Assembly (NCBI RefSeq): GCF_014356525.2
Contig: NC_052507.1
Location: forward strand, 1,873,419-1,937,418
Origin: Nilaparvata lugens
Lineage: Eukaryota; Arthropoda; Insecta; Hemiptera; Delphacidae
Reading direction: 5' to 3'
Length of the DNA stretch: 64,000 nucleotides
The notes under the pieces are model-generated. The model searched no databases and had not been told where the DNA came from. It was given only the letters and a program-made list of their open reading frames with translations. Position 1 is the first letter of the stretch, and each line of letters begins with the position of its first letter. Both the position numbers and the translations under genes were made by a program. Below are positions 24,501 to 34,510 of the stretch, piece by piece.

Positions 24501-25105
24501 TAAAAACCTTAATTTATTGTCAAATTGAATAAAAATGTTGTCCTTGGTTATAATATATACTTAATAATTAGCGCGTTGTGCTTCGTTGCACCTCTGCTCA
24601 CTATAGCAGCCACAGCAGTCACTGTTACCAACTTCATTTTGATTTTGCTGCACTGTTGCTCCATATAACCTACTAAGTATTTTGCGTTGCCATGTTGCAA
24701 ATCTGGAGTGCAGAAAAATTTTTCCCGCACTAGAGCGGAAAAGTGATTCTTTGCGTTCTGTAATCAGTGCAGCAATGGCCACTTTTCAACGTAACTGTAG
24801 GAAAAGAAAATATTAATTCATACGATGATTTGGGTTCACATCACTCATATAGAACAAGAAATAGGAGTACTTAAGGTCTGATCAGGTTCAATTACACCAG
24901 GACTCAACAAACTTTTATCTATACAGCGATGACATTATTGAATTTTCTACCTCCTCCTATCAGAAACCTGGATATTATTATTATTATTATTTTCATTGCA
25001 TCCCAAACATCCGAATAATCAGACTGAGGATAAGTCAAGAAGAGCAACCTAAAGGAGGTTCTCAACACATATCATAATACATTAATAAAATACTGTAATT
25101 ATACA

Positions 25106-25163
<58 letters not shown>

Positions 25164-28100
25164 ATACATACACACATACACATACATACAGCATATATAA
25201 AAACGCAGTTAGTCAAGAGTACCTATGTACAAGGACCTGGGAAGAATCAAAGACAAGGAATAATAATATATCACTCCTGCAGAAACTCATCCACAGAATA
25301 GTATGGCCTTTCAAGCAACAGCCTATTTAACATTCCTCTGAATCTTCGTAAGTCCGCCATGTCTCTAATATCCTGAGGTAATCTATTATATATTTTTGGG
25401 CCCATATATTGCGGAGATTTTTCAAACATGGCGGTTCTATGAGCAGCCACTGATAGGGAGGCTGAGTGCCTTGTATTGTAACTGTGGATTTCTTATTGCG
25501 GGTGAAGTTTGGTAGGTTTTTGTGAACGTATGAACAGATCTCCAAGATATACAGTGACGGCAGTGTAAGTATCCTGCTACTCAGGAATAGTTCTCGACAG
25601 GGATATCGGGGGGGGGGGGCTTACCAAAAATAAATCTTAATGCTTTTTTCTGAGATCTAAATACTTGGATGAAGAATTTTGATCTTCCCCAAAGGGTTAT
25701 GCCATACTTGAGGAAAGGAAAAAGATAACCGTAATATACCACCATTAGGGCTTTGAAGCTCAATGTGTTTTTGAGCACTCGCAGAGAGAGAATAGCCGAG
25801 TTAACCCTGGAGCATATTTTTTGAGTGTGTACTGACCAGTCCAATCTACTATCTAGTGTTACTCCTAGAAGATCAACAGCAACGCTCTGCTGGGGTACAC
25901 TCAAATCGGCCAACTCATTAAAGTTCCTGGCTGCAAAATGGGGGGGTTGGAAGGTAATGAACTTTGTCTTACTTGAGTTCATAGACAGACCATTTGCAGC
26001 AAACCATCTCTTGATATTCAGTAGCTCTTCCTGTGTTTGGGTGTGGGTGACTACAGCTCTCAAACTTGAATTAGTAATAATAGAAGATGTGTCATCGGCA
26101 TACTGAATAAGTGGCTTAGTAGAGCAAGATGACAGATCATTTACGTATATAATAAATAATGTGGGACCAAGAATGGAGCCCTGTGGTACACCAGAATTGA
26201 TTACAGCCCATTTTGATTGATAATTTTTATTGTCATGGTTTATTAGGGTGGCCTGCATCCTCTCTTTCAAAAACGAATTGAACCACCACAGCTCCCTTCC
26301 CCGAATGCCATATTTTCTCAACTTCTCAACAAGAATATCATGATTTAAGCAATCGAATGCTTTTGACAGATCGCATAGCACTCCACATACCTGCTGGGAG
26401 GCGTCTAGACTTGCCGACACAGTATTGAAAAATTTTATTAGAGCAGCTTCTGTATCAAGTCCCCTTAAGAAGCCAAATTGTGTTTTTGAGACTATATTAT
26501 TCACTCTCATAAAATGAAGAATTTGTTCATTAGCTGCCTTCTCAAAAAGTTTGGAAAAGGCTGTGAGGATGGCAATGGGTCTGTAATTGTTCAAGTCCTC
26601 TTTGTCATTTTTCTTGAAAATAGGTATCACCAGTGCATACTTCATTTTATGAGGGAACTTGCCAACAGTATTACAAAATTTAAAAATGAATTTAAGGTAA
26701 TTTTGTCGAAGAATTGTATTTATACAATCAATGAATTTATCCAAATAAATCTTGAAGTGTAATTGCCTTATTACATTGGGATCAGAAAACAATTTCTGGG
26801 TAGAGAATTAGTTATAATTATTTGTCTATGTACAATAATTGTGACTAGTACCTAATAGTTGTATTTATCTGTTATGTGTTTACTTTTGTTGTTAGCATTT
26901 GACGTTGTAATGCATTTTGATGTTCTTACTTGCTAGTACAATAAAACATTTATTTATCAATTCGCCAAGTTTTCAGTTCATCAAGTTCTCTTTTTCGAAT
27001 TATTTATTTATTCTTACAAAAATCTAGGAGTGCAACAGGCATAACAGCCCAAACGCACTCATGAATACAGGAAATACATTATTAAAAATTATTACAAAAA
27101 AAATATACATAAATACTAGAAAAGTAATAAAAGAGAATGATTAAAATGGTACATGTGAAAAACAGACAAGAAAAAAATAGTTTATAGCTATTTTGAGAAA
27201 GAAAAGATTAATGTTAATGGTAAATGATAAAACTGAATTTTGATTATTCAATAAGATCAATCATAACCACATAAAAAACAACATATAACCTACGTATTAC
27301 ATATGGTTAATTCTAAGAGAAGTGATAAAAGAAAATAAAGAACTAGAGAAAAAAGGGAGCAAAAGGGAAGGGGAAAAAATATTAAAAGTTAGTTAATGGA
27401 AAAAGGGTGACCATGGAGAGAACAGAGAAAAGGCCATTGTGAACCAGAGTAAATTAAGAACAACAGGTCTATATTACTCTTCAATTAAAGAATGGTGACA
27501 TTTTTCTCTTGAAGCTCCATTTAGACAAGGAGAAGAGATCCACCTGACCATCACAGCAGAGGAATGTACGAGGAATACGATTCATTGGTGAGAAATAATG
27601 ACCAACCGTGTTACATCTACAGATTGAGAACTCTTGCCGATTACGATTATTGAAGACAGGAGCCTTAAAATTCAGCCTTGCCAACAGATTAGGACTTACC
27701 CTCATCCCAAGATCTAGCTTTAATGCCCGAAAAGACGTCGGCCGTTCTAGTACCACCATCTATGCCATCCAAGTATAACAGCTTCCACAGCTTCGAAACA
27801 TTTTTCTTGTGAATTTGTAAACCGGGAAATTTCTCCTGCAAATGATAAATCTCTAATTAAACATCGAAAGAAAATCCAAATTGAATGCTGTAAATCACCC
27901 CGAAGACATCTGCTACTGCAAATATTGACAACAGGGTTAACAGCTATAGTGAGGTCCACGTTATAATAGCAGTGATTGATAAGCAATGGTATTGTTATCC
28001 TTGTCTATCATTCAACAAAGCGGATAGCGCTAACCCTTTCTCGCTTTGCTCTGTTGCCAGATCGTCTTATATAACAATGTTGAATTGGCAATTAATTAAC

Positions 28101-31100
28101 AAAATCTTTCATTTTAATTATGAAAATTTATTATGAAATTATTGAAAAATATAATTTATTACTCAATAAAATATAATTGATTATTTTAAACTAGAATGAA
28201 CAGTTAATATTACATCAATAAACCTGTATCTATAGAATTCATTGACAAGACAGATGTTCGGCAACGTTGTTCTCCTATCTTTCTCCACTGCCATTATAAC
28301 GGGGACCTCTTTATAGATGGAAATTCGATGAGAGCTACTATCCAAAGAATTTTTGCCCTCGGGGTGATTTACAGCATTTGATTTGGATTTTCGTTTAATA
28401 ATAATCATTTATTAATTATCATTTGAATAAATGCTAATTTTTTCAATAATTTAAATAATTTAATTCTAATAATTTCTCATTAATTTCCATCTAATAAATC
28501 TCTCTAGTTATTTACCTGCATCCAGTATTAATGTACAGGCTACTTAAAATTAGTATAGCCTAATTACTTACCCTACTCAAGAGCTAATGTACTGAACTTT
28601 AGTCATAAACTTGAGACAATTTCTGCTACTATACAGAGTGAGTTATTCACTCAAAAATTTCTCTCCTCTCTCAAATGAGAAAAAAATCACACATTTTTAA
28701 ATTCTTTAAGGCTACAGTGGAGCTCACGTTATAATGGAAGTTGAGAAAGATAGGAGAACAGCTTTGCCGATTCTCTGGCAATTCTAAGACAATCAAATCA
28801 AATCAAATAGCTTTTTATTCACAAAACATAATACAAATTCATGAAATTAATTTACACATTTAACAATGAATACTCTCCACAAAGACTTGAGTCTGTGGTG
28901 AGTGGAGAGTGAGTTCTTTCAAGTTGATTGAGATTATGTTCTCATGTTTTGTACATATAATTAAGACTATTTCAATTGAATCAACTAACATTCATCAGCA
29001 AATCGAGAATATAAATTGCACACAATGAAATTCCATACTGGTAATAAGTATATATAGACAAATATATAAATAGTAGCTTAAAGGCTATACTTAATCATTA
29101 TAAATGGCAAATTCACTAAGTTCTGAATAAGAAGGCGGATTGAATCAGTTGCTCTGCAGCATCCCTGCCAATTTCTAATAACCATCTACTCAAATGTTGC
29201 TTGTAGGTGTTAATACTGTAATTTTCAGACTGTTTTAAATGATTGGGAACGTTTCTATATAATATATGACATATGTATTTACTATTATTTTTAAAGCAGT
29301 TATGTAGGAGTCGAGGATGAGCAATACCAAAGTTAATTAGATTTCTTTTATTATGAGTATGAGCTAAATTATTGAAAATGAAGTGTTTGTTGTAGTATAT
29401 GTAATTCATTATAAAACACGTATGTAAAGCTGTCTAATATTAAAAACTTGAAACTCTTCGTAAACAAGATTAGATGGGTAGCGATAGTCTCGCCTGAGAC
29501 ATGTCTTGATGACTGCTCGCTGTGCCACCGCCACCGGCTCCAAGGCAAACGAGGAGGCTCCACCCCAAGCTATGACACCATACATAAGAACTGACAGGAT
29601 ATATGCGTAGTATGCCACCCGCAGTTGATGTAAAGGGAGGACCTCTCTTAGCTGTCTGAAGGCATATATCATTTTGCGCACTCAGCATCAAATGCCTTGG
29701 CAATATCAAGGAAGGTAATAAGTACATTATTACCTTCGCCCACCTTTTGCACCATTTCGTTGGTGATATCGAACAGAGCATTTGATGTATTCTTGTTTAA
29801 TCAGAAGCCATACTGATTGGAAACTAACAAATTATTTGATTCTAAATAAGACTGTAATTGAATTTTAACAATTTTTTCAAGAATTTTGGAAAATACACTT
29901 AACATGGAAATGGGCCGAAAATTATTGATTGAAGATTTAGAGCCGGATTTAAAAATGGGAATGACCTTGGCAATTTTGAATGCATTTGGGAATTTGCCTG
30001 TTCGGATACTTAATACAATATTACTTGACGTATTGTACAAAAAAATTGATAATTTAGATCAAAGAATAAAATAACTCACGGTCAAATATGAGAAGAAAAT
30101 AGAATTTGGTTCAAAGAGTTGGAGATTGTTTATGCCTGCATCAATGAGCTCCTTTGTGAGAAATCCAGCACCTGGATTGCATTCCAAAACGGGAAGGTCT
30201 GTTGAGGTCATGTTCCTTTTGATCGATTCACAAACGTTTCCTGCATAAATTAGCAGACAAAATTAATAATGATATCAAAAATAGAGAAGAAAAAAATGAG
30301 TAGCCTTTAAAATATATATATATAATTTTCATATTTATAAAGCGGCAAAATTAAACAGAGATAAAATAATAAACTTAATCCAATTAGACACCAATAACCC
30401 CATTTTTGATAGAATCATGCGAATTTAAATCCACAATTTATAGTTTTAGTTCATCTTCTCTTCTTTTCTCTTCTTCTCTTTATTATTATTATTATATTAT
30501 TATTTATTATTATTCATTATTAAATATCTATAAAAGGCTGAGCCCCGACAGACTGAAATCACACCACAGCCCAAACTACTAAGCCTAAAAACTTGAAATT
30601 TTGCACAATTGTTTATGGTAGCCTCAAAACATCCACTAAGAAAGGATTTTCAGAAATTTGCTCCCCTGAGGGAGCTGGGGCCCCCCAAAATTTTGTACTT
30701 TTTAACCGCTCATTGCACAGCAAAGTCATGAGGAACTTTTTTGTTCAGCTATGAAAAAAACTTAGACCTATGCAGAAAAATTCCGACCAGGAGAAAATAG
30801 GGGTACAGGAGAGTGTATTTTTCGAAAATTTTCATGGAAAATCACACTCCAGCCCAAACTACTTGTCCTACAGACTTTAAATTTCGCAAAAATATTCTTC
30901 AAACATGCTAGATGCGCACTAAGAACGGATTTTGAGATATTTTGCCTCTAAGGGTTTCAAAGGATGAAAAAGGATCCAACTAAGTAAGCTTATGAACATG
31001 GTACGGTGAACGCCATATGGAAATGAGATAATTTATTTATTGACATGTGATATTCTTACATTTATGTTGTAATCATTGAAAATAACAAAATAATATGATA

Positions 31101-34100
31101 GAAATTCCAAAAAAACAACTGTTTTATTATTGCTTTCTACCTGATTCCACTTAACCTCAATAATATTGTTCTGATAATAATTATCAGAACAATACTTTTA
31201 TTATATTAATATTTTATTATATTAATATAATAAAAGTATTTTAATATATGATGTATTTTTAATTATAAATATTTTATTATATTAATATAATAAAAGTATT
31301 GTTCTGATAATTAATTATTATGATGAATATAATAATAGTATTGTTTTGGTAATCAATGAATATTTTCATTTTCACAAACTCTGTTAATGGTGAATGTGGA
31401 ACAGCTGCATCAAAGAAATTCGGCATGTTTGGACGCTATAAAAGGCTAAGCCGGGACGAACTGAAATCAAACTACTGAGCCTAAAAACTTGAAATTTCGC
31501 ACAATTGTTTATGGTAGCCTCAAAACATCCACTACGAAAGGATTTTCATAAATTTACCCCCCTGAGGGAGCTGGCCCCCCCAAAAATTTTACTTTTTTAC
31601 CGCTCATTGCACAGAAAAGTCATGAGGAACTTTTTCGTTCAGCTATGAAAAAAAATTAGATCTATGCAGAAAAAAATTCCAATCAGGAGCAAAGGGTGGT
31701 TCAGGAGAGGGCACTTTTCGAGAATTTTTATGTGAAATCACTCTACAGCTCAAACTAATCAGCCTACAGATATAAGAATTTGCACAAATATTCTTCAAAC
31801 ATGCTAGATGCGCTCTAAGAACGGATTTTGAGATATTTTGCCTCTACGGATTTCAAAGGATGAAAAAGGATCCTATTAAGTAAGCTTATGAACATGGTAA
31901 GGTGAACTCCATATGGAACTGAGATAATTGACACATGATATTCTAACATATGTTGTAATCATTGGAAAGCTTAAAACAATTTCATCAATCGGCTGATCAA
32001 ATTGATTTTGCGTTGATTGAGAGGTCAAGCTTGCCACGTGTTTGTTCCATTGTTGTATGCTTGGCAAGTTCGGTTCGCGCCTTCTATCAGCTGTATATGG
32101 AGTCTCATACATTCCGATTAGAACAGAGCACAAAGATTTTCTTTGGTTAGGAGTTTGTTGATAATTCTTTTTTCAAATTCAAATTCTATTGCTATCACAT
32201 TGAAAACTTTCTTAATAGACAACAAGATTACAGAAAAAAAATGTCAAACATATACATACATTTATTTGTAGCACGGCCAGAAAAAGTCAAACTTGAGTAC
32301 TAGCCGTGAGTTTATTGAATATAACTGAATATATCTATTTTTTGTTAATATTTTGTGAATAAAAATTACGGGTTTATGAGAGATGCGAGTGATTCCTTAT
32401 ATTTTATCCAAATGGTTATTCATAATATAGTAGTCGGGGTCATTGCAATCAAAAGTTTTTTATTCTGTACGGAAGCTAATACATTTCATACGTATTGATT
32501 GTCCATAATGTATTCAGTGTCCATAAAGGAAGTAATTGAACTACTCAAAATTAATGGCTTACTGCACCCTCATAGAATTTATAGTATTTCTGGTGATTGA
32601 GCCTGTCTTTTTCAGCGTTGACTATTAATAATAAAGCTTAATTTACAACTAGCTTACCCGACAAACTTCGAACCGCCAATGTATCTCATGTCACACTTGA
32701 CTTTATTTGGTGAATCATGAAATTTATCTGACTATCGATATTTTTATTTACGTCTCAATACGGACTTCCTATATGCTTAGTCATGCAGCATTCATTATTC
32801 CGAAAACATATTATTCTTCTCAATCAATTGGTAGTAATATCTATCAGTAAAGTTTTGAATTGAGAAAAATAAAGGTTAAATCAGTGTTTCAAAGATGAAT
32901 TCAATGTTTTCAAAGCTGTAGATTGTCAATGTATGGTCCAGGAAATATGCGATGTACGATGAATCACACAGAATTCCATATTCTTTCCATTTTAGGATGA
33001 ATATAAGCTAAGCTAAATTCAAAAAAATTAAAATTATTCTTTCATTCTTCAGTAATTAATGAATGCAATATGAACAACTCTCTTTCATTAGGTGAATAAA
33101 TTTTTTTCAACATTTTCCAGTTTCTCAATGATAGGGGAGTGATAATTATTTGTATAGGTCTTCTAAGGAACCATTATCAACAGCTGGTACCAATCAACTA
33201 CACTTCAACTCCAAGCTACCGTTTTAATACCAGTACACAATTTATCATAGGGTGACGTGTTTATCACAGCTGGTAACTTTAGATGATAAAGCATATTATC
33301 ACAATAATATGATCTTGAATCATGATCATCTTTCCGCTCTTCGGTAGCCGCTCGGCCGAAGATTTCGAAAACATAGGCCTGTAAAATGGATTAATGAATA
33401 ATTAGTATTAGCCCCCCTATCAAATTTTCTGTTTAGAAACCATCCTCAATAATCACACAACATAATCACAAAGTTTCATGCCATTATGTCAAGTAGTTTT
33501 CAAGTCTACAGGGAAAAAACAAACATACAAACAAACAGACATTCATTTTTTTATAAATAGATTTTCATTCGGCTCAAACAAAAGTTTCGTCTCTAAATGA
33601 AGGTAGAATGATAAGGATTCAGTTCTGTTGTTTTAACATTTTTTCAAGTCACTTTCAAAAAGTTCATGTAGTACCTACTAATGTGTGAGACACTTCTGGC
33701 GCTATCATAGTTTCACCACTATTCTGTTCTACAGTCCTATCTCTTGTAGTCGCTAACTATATCTATAATAATTATATAAAGTAAAGAGCTGGCTTATGCA
33801 CGTACGGGATAGGAAAATTATGTTTGACGCATCATCACGTCTGAACTACTGGACTAATTAACTTGAAATTTTGCATATAGATTCTTTATTAGCCAAGGAT
33901 GGTTATAGGCCTATTTTCAATTCTTCAAAATTTTATTACGTCAAGTTTTACAACAGATCCTTGCGAAGCACGGGTTCCTGCTAGTGAAATCATATGAATA
34001 CACTAACATATGATCAAAATGAGAATCTTCTAGCAGTATTTATTTATTTATTTCATATCACTTGAAAATGGCATCAATATCCAAAATATGTTGTGATTAA

Positions 34101-34432
34101 ATAATTCATAAAGGATACTAAGATTTTTACTTTTCTTTCTATTTCAGACTTCGTGTTTCTGCAGTGCTATTTTCCTGTCACCAGCTGGCTTAGACCTTTG
34201 AATAGTAAACTTGAGATGCGCGTTAACACTATAGCGTCAGTTGATCAATTTTCATAATGGCAAGGAAATTTGTGTGAGTGCGCCACACCAGATTTTTACT
34301 TTCCTTGCCCTATTAATTACCATAGGTAAGGAAAGTATTGCTTTCCGAAAAAAATTAAGGTACCCCAATTACTAAAATTTTTATACGTTTCAAGGTCCCC
34401 TGAGTCCAAAAAGTGGTTTTTGGGTATTGGTC

Positions 34433-34510
<78 letters not shown>

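Noticed and set aside
25825..26762. Plus-strand ORFs of 80-93 codons
   Set aside because: Antisense of the LINE reverse transcriptase.
30531..31975. LTR retrotransposon with repeats F as LTRs
   Set aside because: No TG...CA ends, primer-binding site, polypurine tract or gag/pol between the copies; only about 360 bp of AT-rich DNA separates them.
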